This document shows, in pieces, positions 53,158-63,499 of a stretch of DNA of 64,000 nt. The notes below the pieces were generated by a model. It had not been told where the DNA came from, searched no databases, and worked only from the letters and a program-made list of their open reading frames with translations. A program made the position numbers and the translations under genes. The stretch comes from Betaproteobacteria bacterium HGW-Betaproteobacteria-9 (GTDB taxonomy: Bacteria; Pseudomonadota; Gammaproteobacteria; Burkholderiales; Burkholderiaceae_C): contig PHCC01000002.1 in NCBI GenBank assembly GCA_002842215.1, positions 214,011-278,010 of the forward strand. The letters are read 5' to 3'. Every line of letters begins with the position of its first letter. The first letter of the stretch is position 1.

Positions 53158-56100
53158 CCGGGGCCGCCTACCGCATCAACGGCTCCCAGGTGGTGCGCGA
53201 AGCCTTCTACGCACTGGCCTGCGACCCGGCGCGCAGCATCGCGGTGGAGGCCTGCGCCGGCGCTGGCAAGACCTGGATGCTGGTCTCGCGCATCCTGCGT
53301 GCGCTGCTCGACGGTTGCGCACCGCAGGACATCCTCGCCATCACCTTCACCAAGAAGGCCGCCGGTGAAATGCGTGACCGACTCAACGCCGAGCTTCGCC
53401 GCTGGAGCCGCCTGCCCGACGGCGAACTGGCTGGCGAACTGCGCGCGCGCGGGCTGCCGGACGCCGAAGCGTTGCGCCGCCTGCCTGAGGCACGCAGTCT
53501 GCACGCGCGGATGACGGCGTTGGGCCGGCCGGTGCAGGTGCGCACCTTTCACAGCTGGTTCGCGGCGCTGCTGCGCGGTGCGCCATTGGCGGTGCTGCAG
53601 GAGCTGCAGCTGCCGGCCCAGTACGAACTGCTGGAGGACGATGCGCCCGCGGTCGCGCTGGTCTGGCCGCGCTTTTACGCCGCACTGGCCGCGAGCGATG
53701 AGGACAAGCAGGACTTCCTGAATGCGGTGGCCGAACACGGCCGCCACCAGACCCTCAAGGCGCTGGAAAAGGCGCTGCAGAAACGCGTGGAGTTCAAGCT
53801 GGCGGACGCCGCCGGCGTGGTCGAGGCGTCGGTGCAGCCGTTTGCGGCGCTGTACCCGGGCTGGGCCGGCCTGGCCGTGCCCGAACTGGCCCTGCTGCAG
53901 CCCGGCGCCCGCGAGCGCTGGCTGACGCGCGCAAAGCTGCTCGGCGGCGAGACCAACAAGACGCCCAAGACGGCGGCCAGTGCGGTGGTCGACGCGTTTG
54001 AACTCGCCGACGAACCGGCGCTGATGCCGCGCCGCCTGGCGCTGCTGCGCAAGGGCTTCTTCGTCGCCAGCGAAGACCGGCTCAACACCAACCTCACCAA
54101 GTTCGCTGCCGCCCAGGAAGCCGAGCCCGAGTTGCGAGACCTGTGCAGCGCACGGCGCCAGCACGCCGCGTGGATGCACCACCAGCGCCTGGCGCGGCTC
54201 ACCCGCGTACTGCTGGCCGCGTACGCCGATCTCAAGCGCGAGCGCGGCTGGGTCGACATGAACGACGTCGAGGGCGCGGCGCAGCGCCTGCTGGCCGACG
54301 CCGAACTTTCCGGCTGGCTGCAGCAGCGGCTGGACGCCCGCGTGCGCCACGTGCTCATCGACGAATTCCAGGACACCAACCCGCTGCAGTGGCAGGCGCT
54401 CTACGGCTGGCTCTCGGCCTACGCCGGCGCCGGGTCTGGCGAGGCGCCCTGCGTGTTCCTGGTCGGCGATCCGAAACAGTCGATCTACCGCTTCCGCCGC
54501 GCCGAGCCGCAGGTGTTCAAGGCGGCGCAAGCCTTTGTGGTGCAAGGTTTAGCGGGCGCACTGCTCAGTTGCGACCACACGCGCCGCTGCGCGCAGGGCG
54601 TGGTGCAGGCGCTCAACAGCGCCATGCTGGCGGCCGTGCAGGCTGGCGAGTACGGCAGCGACTACCGCGCCCACACCACCGAAAGCAGTGAGGTGGGTGC
54701 CGTGCTGGCGCTGCCCCAGCTGCCGCGCAGTCTGCGCGAGCGCGACGCCGCAGGGGGCGACGAGCCGATGTGGCGCGACAGCCTCACCACGCCGCGCGTC
54801 TTGCCCGAAGACACCATGTCTGCGCTGGAAGCGCAGCAGGCGGCCGACTGGGTGGTGGCACAAATCGCCTCGGGACATCTGAAACCCGAACAGGTGATGG
54901 TGCTGTCGCGCCGGCGCGAGCGCCTGGCCTGGATGTTCGAGGCGTTGCGCGAGCGCGGCATCGCCAGCGAGCAGCCCGAGAAGCTCGACCTGTGCGATGC
55001 GCCAGCGGTGCAGGACGTGGTGGCGCTGCTGGACGCGCTGGTTTCACCGCGCCACGACCTGAGCCTGGCGCGCGCCCTGAAGTCGCCGCTGTTCGGCTGG
55101 ACCGACGACGCGCTGGCCCAGCTGGCGCGTCTGCGCCAGCGCTGGACGCAACGGGGCGACGCCTCCACCGACGCCGCGACCGCGCCGGTGCGCCCCTCGT
55201 GGTGGGACGTGCTCCAGCGCCTGGCCAGCCTGCCGTCGGCCGAACAGGTTGACCTGCTGCGGTTACCGGGGCAGGCGCCCGCGCCGGAACAGGCGGGCCT
55301 GCTGCGCGAAACCGCCGAGCGCTTGGCGCTGTACCAGGGCTGGGTACGAAGCCTGCCGCCGCACGACGCGCTCTCGGCGCTGTACGACCATGGCGACGTG
55401 CTGGCGCGGTTCGCGCAGGTGGTGCCCGCCAGCCAGCGCAGCGGCGTGCTGGCACAACTGCGCGATCTGCTCGCGCAGTCGCTGGCGCAGGACGGCGGGC
55501 GTTTCCTCACGCCTTACCGCCTGGTGCGCGCGCTCAAGGCCGGCGGCATCAAGGCCACGCCGGTGCAGACGCCGTGCGCCGTGCGCCTGCTCACCATCCA
55601 CGGCGCCAAAGGGCTGGAGGCCCACACCGTGCTCATGCTCGACACCGACGCACCGCCCAGCCGCCCCGAAAGCATGGGCGTGCTGGTCGACTGGCCCGGT
55701 GAAGACGCTGCGCCGCGCCGGTTCGTCTTCCTGGCCAGCGAAAAATCACCGCCCGCCTGCGCGGTGGAAGTGCTGCAAGTGGAGCAGCAGGCGCGCGCGC
55801 TCGAAGAGCTCAACGCGCTCTACGTGGCGCTGACGCGGGCCGAAGAGCGCCTCGTACTCTCCAGCTTCGAGCCGCACCAGCGCGGCAGCAACGCCAGCTG
55901 GTACCAGCGCCTGCAGCCCCTGGCCACGCCCATTCACGCCCCCGAACCGGCCAGCGCCGTGGCGGCGCCCGCCGTTGCAGCCGACTTCACACTGGCCCAG
56001 TTGCCGGTCTGCACGCTGGCACCCGACAGCGCAGTGCCGAGCGTCCCGGCGGGGCAAGCCGCGGACAGTGCGGACGACGAACACACCCGCATCGGCCTCG

Positions 56101-56561
56101 CTCTGCACCGCCTGCTGCAGTGGTTCCCAACGCCGGCCGACGGCTTCGAATGGACCACCGTCCACACCCAGGCCGCCGCGCGCGAGTTCGGCCTGAGCCC
56201 AGCCCAGGCCGCCGAAGCGCTGGCCATGGCGCGCCGCATCGTGGCAGGCGTTGCCGCCTGGGCCTGGGACGCCGCCCAGCTCGACCACTGGGGCAACGAG
56301 GTCGAACTGTTCCACCAGGGCGAGCTGCTGCGGCTGGACCGCCTGGTGCGCCAGCGTGGCGAGGGCGGTTCGGCCGGTGCCTGGTGGGTGCTCGACTTCA
56401 AGAGCCACGAACACCCCGAGCGCCAGCCCGAATACCTCGCGCAGATGCGCCGCTACCAGCAAGCCATGGCCGAGGCACGGCCCGGCGAGCCGGTGCGGCT
56501 GGCCTTCATCAATCCCCTGGGCCAGCTCATCCCGCTTTCACCCGAACAACTGGCTTCATGA
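53154..56561 (+). CDS. addA: AddA-type UvrD/Rep helicase-nuclease
   Basis: A 1135-residue SF1A helicase. It has Walker A VEACAGAGKTWML, motif Ia ITFTKKAAGEM, Walker B region LIDEFQDTNPLQW, GDPKQSIYRFRRAEP (motif III) and later motifs LTIHGAKGLEAHTV (V) and VALTRAEERLVL (VI). The C-terminal nuclease has VLDFKSHE (D-x-K). ATG 53154 overlaps the addB stop and its own stop overlaps the next ATG, so three genes are coupled. Confidence 0.94.
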   Translation: MTGAAYRINGSQVVREAFYALACDPARSIAVEACAGAGKTWMLVSRILRALLDGCAPQDILAITFTKKAAGEMRDRLNAELRRWSRLPDGELAGELRARGLPDAEALRRLPEARSLHARMTALGRPVQVRTFHSWFAALLRGAPLAVLQELQLPAQYELLEDDAPAVALVWPRFYAALAASDEDKQDFLNAVAEHGRHQTLKALEKALQKRVEFKLADAAGVVEASVQPFAALYPGWAGLAVPELALLQPGARERWLTRAKLLGGETNKTPKTAASAVVDAFELADEPALMPRRLALLRKGFFVASEDRLNTNLTKFAAAQEAEPELRDLCSARRQHAAWMHHQRLARLTRVLLAAYADLKRERGWVDMNDVEGAAQRLLADAELSGWLQQRLDARVRHVLIDEFQDTNPLQWQALYGWLSAYAGAGSGEAPCVFLVGDPKQSIYRFRRAEPQVFKAAQAFVVQGLAGALLSCDHTRRCAQGVVQALNSAMLAAVQAGEYGSDYRAHTTESSEVGAVLALPQLPRSLRERDAAGGDEPMWRDSLTTPRVLPEDTMSALEAQQAADWVVAQIASGHLKPEQVMVLSRRRERLAWMFEALRERGIASEQPEKLDLCDAPAVQDVVALLDALVSPRHDLSLARALKSPLFGWTDDALAQLARLRQRWTQRGDASTDAATAPVRPSWWDVLQRLASLPSAEQVDLLRLPGQAPAPEQAGLLRETAERLALYQGWVRSLPPHDALSALYDHGDVLARFAQVVPASQRSGVLAQLRDLLAQSLAQDGGRFLTPYRLVRALKAGGIKATPVQTPCAVRLLTIHGAKGLEAHTVLMLDTDAPPSRPESMGVLVDWPGEDAAPRRFVFLASEKSPPACAVEVLQVEQQARALEELNALYVALTRAEERLVLSSFEPHQRGSNASWYQRLQPLATPIHAPEPASAVAAPAVAADFTLAQLPVCTLAPDSAVPSVPAGQAADSADDEHTRIGLALHRLLQWFPTPADGFEWTTVHTQAAAREFGLSPAQAAEALAMARRIVAGVAAWAWDAAQLDHWGNEVELFHQGELLRLDRLVRQRGEGGSAGAWWVLDFKSHEHPERQPEYLAQMRRYQQAMAEARPGEPVRLAFINPLGQLIPLSPEQLAS

Positions 56562-57886
56562 CCGATTCCGAACCCTTGAACATTCCCGAGTCTGCGCTGA
56601 AGGTGGACGTGGCCGTCATCGGCGGCGGCCCGGCCGGGCTGATGGCCGCCGAGGTGCTGTCACGCGCCGGTATCGCGGTGCACCTGTTCGATGCCATGCC
56701 CTCGGTGGGCCGCAAATTCTTGCTGGCCGGCAAGGGCGGCATGAACCTGACCCACGCCGAGCCGCTGGACGCTTTCATCGGGCGCTACGCCGAGCGCGCT
56801 GACGCACTGCGCCCGCTGCTCGAAGCTTTCGGGCCGCACGAAGTGCGCGAATGGGCGGCTGGCCTGGGCATACAAACCTTTGTCGGCAGCTCCAGCCGGG
56901 TCTTCCCGAGCGACATGAAGGCTGCGCCGCTGCTGCGCGCCTGGCTGCAGCGGTTGCGGCATCCGGCAGAGGGCGGCGAACCGGTGCGGTTCCACATGCG
57001 CCACCGCTGGACGGGTTGGGCCGACGACAGCGACGCGCTGCTGTTTCAGACGCCCGAGGGCGTGCAGCGGGTACAGGCCCGCGCCACGGTGCTGGCGCTC
57101 GGCGGGGCCAGCTGGGCGCGGCTGGGTTCCGACGGCGCCTGGTGGCCCCTGCTCCAAGCGAGCGGGGTGGACGCTGCGCCGCTCAAGCCCAGCAACTGCG
57201 GCTTCAACGTGGCCGGCTCGTCGGTGCACGGCGTGAGCGCTGGCTGGAGCCGCTTCTTCAGCGAACGCTTCGCCGGACAGCCGCTCAAGTCCGCGTCGCT
57301 GCATTTCACCGACAGCCAAGGCCGACGCTTCGATCGCCGGGGCGAGTTCGTGGCCACCGCCACCGGCGTCGAAGGCAGCCTGATCTACGCCGTGTCCAGC
57401 CTGTTGCGCGATCAGATTGATGCCCACGGATCGGCCACCTTCACGTTGAACCTGCTGCCCGACCACAGCGCGGCGCAGGTGCTGGCCCACGTGAGCCACC
57501 CTCGGGGTTCGCGCAGCCTCTCCAGCCACCTGAAAAGCCGGCTGGGTCTGGACGGCATCAAGCTCGCCCTGCTCAACGAGCTGCTGCCTCGCGACACGCT
57601 CAACCAACCCGAGCTGCTGGCCGCAGCCATCCAGGCCTTGCCGGTCACGGTGGTGGCTGCGCGGCCGCTGGACGAAGCCATCAGCACCGCGGGCGGCGTG
57701 CGCTTCGAGGCGATGGATGCGGCCCTCATGCTGCGCAAGAAGCCCGGGGTGTTCTGTGCCGGCGAGATGATCGATTGGGAAGCGCCCACCGGGGGCTACC
57801 TTCTCACAGCCTGCCTGTCGAGCGGACGGCTGGCGGGGCAGGGCGTGGCGCGCTACCTGGCGCAGCCGTCGGCGCCACAGCCCTGA
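56558..57886 (+). CDS. HI0933/BaiN-like flavoprotein (TIGR03862 type)
   Basis: A 442-residue FAD-dependent protein of unknown substrate. The FAD-binding Rossmann motif is AVIGGGPAGLMAAE (about residues 20-33), followed by SVGRKFLLAGKGGMNLTHAE typical of this family, and a C-terminal GVFCAGEMIDWEAPTGGYLLT that closes the FAD site. It is translationally coupled to addA (ATGA), though no functional link is known. Confidence 0.9.
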   Translation: MTDSEPLNIPESALKVDVAVIGGGPAGLMAAEVLSRAGIAVHLFDAMPSVGRKFLLAGKGGMNLTHAEPLDAFIGRYAERADALRPLLEAFGPHEVREWAAGLGIQTFVGSSSRVFPSDMKAAPLLRAWLQRLRHPAEGGEPVRFHMRHRWTGWADDSDALLFQTPEGVQRVQARATVLALGGASWARLGSDGAWWPLLQASGVDAAPLKPSNCGFNVAGSSVHGVSAGWSRFFSERFAGQPLKSASLHFTDSQGRRFDRRGEFVATATGVEGSLIYAVSSLLRDQIDAHGSATFTLNLLPDHSAAQVLAHVSHPRGSRSLSSHLKSRLGLDGIKLALLNELLPRDTLNQPELLAAAIQALPVTVVAARPLDEAISTAGGVRFEAMDAALMLRKKPGVFCAGEMIDWEAPTGGYLLTACLSSGRLAGQGVARYLAQPSAPQP

Positions 57887-57902
57887 AACATCAGCGAAAG
57901 CG

Positions 57903-58856
57903 TCAGGCGGCCAGGGTGTGCAGCGGGATGTCTTTCGCGATGGCCAGCTTGTCGAGCTGCTGGCGCGTCTTGCCTGCGAGGAAGCGGGCCATGGCAGCGT
58001 GGGTGGCCGGCTTGAACATCGTGCCCATGCCCTCGAAAGCCACGTCACCAGCGGCGCAGAGTGCGGCCGCAAAGTGCGGCTCCAGCGCCGCCACGGCCAC
58101 GCGACCGTTCTTGCAGGGATAAACGCGGTAGCCAGCGTGCGCGCCGCCGACGGCCCCGTGTGGTTGCGTCAGACCCCAGGCGCGGGGGAGCGCGAGCCAG
58201 GCCGCTGCATCGCTCAGCGCCACTTCCTGGAACGATCCCTTGCCGCTGGTCTTCTGCGCCAGCACGGCCTGGAGCGCCGCTTCGCTGGCCATCAGCGCGC
58301 CGCCCATGTCTGCGAACAGCGTGGGGGGCAGACTCAGCCCGGTGATCAGTCCCGCATCGGCGAGGTAGGTGAGGTCGTGGCCCGGCTCTTCGGCGCGAGC
58401 ACCGGGCGCACCCACGATGGTCACCACCGAGAGCTGCCGATAGGCCTTGTGCAGCGCTTTCCAGCCCAGGCCCAACTTGGCCAATGCCGAAGGTCGGAAG
58501 GAGGTGAGCAGCAGGTCGGTGCGGACCAGTTCCTTGTGCAACTGGGTCTGGCCTTTGTCGCTCTTGAGGTCGATGGTGATGACCTTGATGGCGTCGTGCA
58601 GCGTGGCGTAGGCGGTGGCGTTGTACTGGCCCATCGGGTCGCCGCTGGTGCCGGCGGGTGCGCCCCTGGGGCCAGGTGGTTCGGCCTTCAGGCAGGTGGC
58701 GCCCATGGCTTTCAGGCGCATCAGTGCGGCCGGGCCGGGCAGATTCAGCGCCAGACTGAGCACGCGCACGCCGCGCAAGGGTTTGAGGGAAGCCGCGGTG
58801 GCCGCGGCGGGTTGGGTAGCGGTTGCAGTTGCAGGGGTCTGGGCCATGGCATCCAT
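57903..58856 (-). CDS. CaiB/BaiF-type CoA-transferase family III protein
   Basis: A 317-residue protein, shorter than typical members (about 400). The N-terminal PLRGVRVLSLALNLPGP and the Asp-containing GHDLTYLADAGLITGL, where the catalytic Asp is expected, are recognisable, as is GKGSFQEVALSDAAAW. An Ala/Thr-rich leader of about 25 residues precedes the domain. Start 58856 or the ATG three codons later. It converges with the flavoprotein gene. The acyl-CoA substrate is unknown. Confidence 0.83.
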   Translation of the reverse strand: MDAMAQTPATATATQPAAATAASLKPLRGVRVLSLALNLPGPAALMRLKAMGATCLKAEPPGPRGAPAGTSGDPMGQYNATAYATLHDAIKVITIDLKSDKGQTQLHKELVRTDLLLTSFRPSALAKLGLGWKALHKAYRQLSVVTIVGAPGARAEEPGHDLTYLADAGLITGLSLPPTLFADMGGALMASEAALQAVLAQKTSGKGSFQEVALSDAAAWLALPRAWGLTQPHGAVGGAHAGYRVYPCKNGRVAVAALEPHFAAALCAAGDVAFEGMGTMFKPATHAAMARFLAGKTRQQLDKLAIAKDIPLHTLAA

Positions 58857-58960
58857 TGGTGGTCAGCGCATCACGGCGAGCGGACGCTGGCCTGGCCCGG
58901 TTGTAACCCGGAAGCCGGCCGCTCGGCCAGCCTGCGGGTGACAGCATCGGCCTCCGTGGT

Positions 58961-60172
<1,212 letters not shown>

Positions 60173-60218
60173 CTAGTTTCCAGGTCCTCGGATGACCATA
60201 TCCATCCATCGACATTGC

Positions 60219-60249
60219 GCGATCATTGGCGATGATGTGCGATGATCGC
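60219..60249. promoter_or_regulatory. Candidate IclR-type operator between pobA and its regulator
   Basis: Repeats lie at 10-bp steps: GCGATCAT (60219), GCGATGAT (60229) and GCGATGAT (60239). The inverted form ATGATCGC at 60242-60249 pairs with the first. An inverted pair plus a 10-bp-phased third copy is the layout known for PcaU/PobR operators. Confidence 0.55.
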
Positions 60250-60274
60250 ACTAGACTTGTTCAGGAGTACCTGC

Positions 60275-61042
60275 ATGGACATTGCCAAAGCCGACTTCAT
60301 TGAGGGCATGGCCAAGGGCATGGCCGTGCTGGAGAGTTTCGACACCGAGCGCCAGCGCCTCAACGCCACGCAGGCCGCCGATCGCGCGGGCCTGACGCGC
60401 GCCGCCGCGCGGCGCCACCTGCTGACACTGGCCCACCTGGGTTATCTGGAAACCGATGGCAGCCACTATTGGCTTTCGGCCAAGGTGTTGCGCTTCTCGG
60501 GCAGCTACCTCGCATCGGCGCGCCTGCCGCGCTTGCTGCAGCCGACGCTGAACCGACTGGCTGCGCAGACACGCGAGTCGTTCTCGGCCGTGGTGCTCGA
60601 TGTGGACGAGGTGGTGATCGTGGCGCGCAGCGCCTCGGTGGGCGGCCAGCGTCTCATGGCCTACGGCCTGCACCTGGGTGCGCGCCTGCCGGTGCACGCC
60701 ACGTCCACTGGATGGGTGCTGCTGGCCGCGCTACCGCGCGCCGAATTCAGTGCCTGGCTCAAGGGCCGCGAACTGCCACGCCTGACCCCCAAAACAACCA
60801 TCGACCACAAGGCGTTTCGAGCCATCGTGGCCCGGGTGCGGGCCGACGACTTCGCCGTCGCCAGCGAGGAACACGAGCTGGGCGTGCACGCACTGGCGGT
60901 GCCATTGCGCAACATGAAAGGGCAGACCGTGGCCGCGCTCAACGTGGTGGCCTCGCCCGACCGACTGGCGCCCGATGTGATGCGCCACGACCTGCTGCCT
61001 CTGCTGCTGGACGCAGCGCGGGAGCTGCGGCCGCTGCTGTAG
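60275..61042 (+). CDS. IclR family regulator (PobR/PcaU-like)
   Basis: A 255-residue regulator with an N-terminal winged helix (ATQAADRAGLTRAAARRHLLTLAHLGYLE) and a C-terminal ligand-binding domain (LLQPTLNRLAAQTRESFSAVVLD and HELGVHALAVPLRNMKG). It probably responds to 4-hydroxybenzoate or protocatechuate and controls pobA. ATG 60275 has AGGAG seven bases upstream and is preferred to ATG 60242, which lies inside the presumed operator. Confidence 0.92.
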   Translation: MDIAKADFIEGMAKGMAVLESFDTERQRLNATQAADRAGLTRAAARRHLLTLAHLGYLETDGSHYWLSAKVLRFSGSYLASARLPRLLQPTLNRLAAQTRESFSAVVLDVDEVVIVARSASVGGQRLMAYGLHLGARLPVHATSTGWVLLAALPRAEFSAWLKGRELPRLTPKTTIDHKAFRAIVARVRADDFAVASEEHELGVHALAVPLRNMKGQTVAALNVVASPDRLAPDVMRHDLLPLLLDAARELRPLL

Positions 61043-61107
61043 GCTCTTTCAGGACTTTGCCGTTCGCTTCGTGCAGGACACGCTATCGGGGTCGACCAAG
61101 AACACGG

Positions 61108-62592
61108 CTATGGATTTCGCTCGACCCAGTCCATCAGGCGATGGAAATTGCCAATTTCCATTGCCTTGGTCAACGCACTGTCGGAGCGGCCGAGAACTGT
61201 TGAAATCAGGATGCGTGGATTATTTTTGCATTCATCAGATTGAAAGGCCTCTTCAGGTGAGCCACGGTGTGAAACCCGGATGTCCATGATCACAACATCG
61301 CCTGCTTCTACCGGAACGGCAGTCACGCGCGAAGTCTCATCTGGCACGCTGAATGTATCGCTGTCCAATGGAATTCGTTTCAGGTGTGATCCGCTCAAGA
61401 TCTTTAAACTTGCGCCGTCCTGCAGGTAGAGCAAAGCCTTGTATATGCCTCCACTGTCGAGATCCCAGTAGCCGACCTTGTCATCAAGGTGGCACCGGTA
61501 TTTACCCCTCAGCAGGTCCTTGTGCCAATCCTGCGAGCGGTTGATGGTGATATCGGACAGGCCAATGGTTCTCACGGGCCTGCCTTTTAAGGTGGTCTTG
61601 AGGAAGTCGAGGATGGTTTCGTTGGTGGCAAGAGCGGTATGCAGGGCTTCCAGCTCCGGAAAGCGGTGAAAACCTGCCAGATGCAAGGAAGAGGGTGTTG
61701 GCCTTGTGTTCTTGAACAGCTCTCGATGGGCCAGTACCTGATCTCTTGACCGAGCGATCGAGTCTTTTTCAAATACGCCCTTCAGGACGGTGTAGCCCTG
61801 TGTATTCAGCTGCCTGGCGTGATAGCGGGCTGAATTGAATTTATAGAATTCCTCATCCTTCTTCAAATACGGCGAGGCGTAAATTGTGCTGGGAGATTTT
61901 TGCAGTTTTTCAGATTTTCGTTCGATTTCGTGCCGTTGCATCAGATCGTCTTCAGTGCCGACGAACGGATGGTGCTCAACAATGACCTGGTGAATGGTTT
62001 TGCAATTCAATGCCTTGGTCTTGCCAAGGATTGGAATTATTCTATCGATATTGTCATCGATGTACTGAAAGTGGCTCAGGAGTTTTTTCGCTCCTTGTCG
62101 ACTGGTGTAATAGGCGGCAAAACCATAAATCGACGGATCGTCCATAAAAATGGAATCCGCCCGACTTTGCAATATCTCGTCCCTGAAAGATTTGTGCAGA
62201 TGTATTCTCAGCCAGTCAATTTCTTCGTGCATTGAAAGGGAGGCAATGGTCTCTTTCAAATGCTCTGGATTTTCCAAGTAGATATCATCCTCGAACACAA
62301 AGGCGCCATCATAGTCGCTATTCAGCAGCTTTCTCCAGATGTTGATGTGGCTCAAGGTGCAGCATATCTGCCCCTTTCGACATGTATCAAGATAACGATC
62401 CGTGAACGTGTGTTCCGGAAATTCATTCAGGAAGGCGATAGCGGAGCTTTCCTCTTTCCAGTAGATGGATGGAATGATTTCTACGGCATTGAAGAATTGC
62501 CCTGAATTCAGCGAATGTTGCAAGGTATTGGCGTCAGATAGCCGTTCAGCAATGCTTGTTATGGTGAGAATGTATGCCGCTGTGTTGTTCAT
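61108..62592 (-). CDS. Fusion: GT25-type glycosyltransferase and Fe(II)/2-oxoglutarate (PhyH-like) dioxygenase
   Basis: A 494-residue two-domain protein. Residues 1 to about 225 are a GT25 (LPS/collagen-type) glycosyltransferase: YILTITSIAERL, GQICCTLSHINIWRKLL and the metal-binding VFEDDIYL (EDD 101-103). Residues about 255-494 are a PhyH-like dioxygenase: metal triad H357-x-D359 (WHKD) and H442 (VSHRGSP), with GSHLKR and Arg residues for the co-substrate. It is clearly more AT-rich than its neighbours and uses codons rare in them (ATA, TTA, AAA), a sign of recent transfer. No partner gene is adjacent. The substrate is unknown: a surface polysaccharide or a protein are both possible. Confidence 0.83.
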   Translation of the reverse strand: MNNTAAYILTITSIAERLSDANTLQHSLNSGQFFNAVEIIPSIYWKEESSAIAFLNEFPEHTFTDRYLDTCRKGQICCTLSHINIWRKLLNSDYDGAFVFEDDIYLENPEHLKETIASLSMHEEIDWLRIHLHKSFRDEILQSRADSIFMDDPSIYGFAAYYTSRQGAKKLLSHFQYIDDNIDRIIPILGKTKALNCKTIHQVIVEHHPFVGTEDDLMQRHEIERKSEKLQKSPSTIYASPYLKKDEEFYKFNSARYHARQLNTQGYTVLKGVFEKDSIARSRDQVLAHRELFKNTRPTPSSLHLAGFHRFPELEALHTALATNETILDFLKTTLKGRPVRTIGLSDITINRSQDWHKDLLRGKYRCHLDDKVGYWDLDSGGIYKALLYLQDGASLKILSGSHLKRIPLDSDTFSVPDETSRVTAVPVEAGDVVIMDIRVSHRGSPEEAFQSDECKNNPRILISTVLGRSDSALTKAMEIGNFHRLMDWVERNP

Positions 62593-62740
62593 GTTGGGTC
62601 ACGGTGATCCCATCTGGGCGTTGGTTGCCAGAGGGAAGCTGTTGTTCGGGTTGTCTTGTGCTGGTTCCGGGAAGCGTCTGCAAACCAGCGCACTGTCCAC
62701 AGTCCGGACAACATTATTGGCACAGAGCATGTGCTTGGCC

Positions 62741-62774
62741 GGCACCAAAGGGTGCCTTCGGCGGATATCCGCCG
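62741..62774 (-). terminator. Tandem hairpins after livF
   Basis: CGGCGGATATCCGCCG (62759-62774), a perfect 16-bp palindrome, and GGCACC-AAAG-GGTGCC (62741-62756) lie just past the livF stop. There is no strong T-run, so termination is likely but not proven. The rest of gap 62593-62782 shows nothing clear. Confidence 0.55.
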
Positions 62775-62782
62775 GGGGGGGC

Positions 62783-63499
62783 TCACACGCCCAGGTACTG
62801 CTCCAGCAATTCCGGCTTTGAAAGCAGTTCGTCCGAGCTGCCCTCGAACACCACCTCGCCCTTGATCAGAATGACGTTGCGGTCGGTGATCTGGGTGACG
62901 TGTTTCCAGTTCTTGTCGACGATCACGCTGCTGATGCCGCTTTCGCGGATCAGGCCGCAGATGCGCCAGATCTCGCGCGCGATCAGCGGCGCCAGGCCTT
63001 CGGTGGCTTCGTCGAGGATGAGCACGTCGGGGTTGGTCATGAGCGCGCGGCCAATGGTCAGCATCTGCTGTTCGCCGCCGCTGAGCTGCTGGCCGCCGTG
63101 GTTCAGGCGCTCGGCCAGTCGGGGGAAGGTTTCGAGCACGCGGTCGTAGGTCCAGTCGCGCTGGCCCTTGGTGCCGGCGCGGGACGACATGACCAGGTTT
63201 TCCTTCACGCTGAGGTTGCCGAAGATGCCGCGGCCTTCGGGCACGTAGGCAATGCCTTCGCGGGCGATCTCGAAGGTGGAGGCGCCCGTCATGGGCCGGC
63301 CCTTGATCAGCACGCCACCACCGCTGGGCTTGACGATGCCCATGAGCGATTTGAGCAGGGTGGTTTTGCCCATGCCGTTGCGACCCATCAGGCCGATGGT
63401 CTGGCCCTGGCCGACGGTGAAGTCCACGCCTCGCAGGATGTGGCTGGCACCGTAGTGGGTGTGCAGGCCAGAGGCCTGGATCAGCGGCGTGGCTTTCAT
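62783..63499 (-). CDS. livF: Branched-chain amino-acid type ABC transporter ATPase LivF
   Basis: A 238-residue ATPase with Walker A GRNGMGKTT, signature LSGGEQQML, Walker B VLILDEATEGLAP and the LivF-type FEIAREGIAYVPEGRGIFGNL. It works with LivG and membrane subunits LivHM and a periplasmic LivK (outside the window) to import branched-chain amino acids or related acids. ATG 63499 overlaps the livG stop (4 bp), so the two are coupled. Confidence 0.94.
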   Translation of the reverse strand: MKATPLIQASGLHTHYGASHILRGVDFTVGQGQTIGLMGRNGMGKTTLLKSLMGIVKPSGGGVLIKGRPMTGASTFEIAREGIAYVPEGRGIFGNLSVKENLVMSSRAGTKGQRDWTYDRVLETFPRLAERLNHGGQQLSGGEQQMLTIGRALMTNPDVLILDEATEGLAPLIAREIWRICGLIRESGISSVIVDKNWKHVTQITDRNVILIKGEVVFEGSSDELLSKPELLEQYLGV

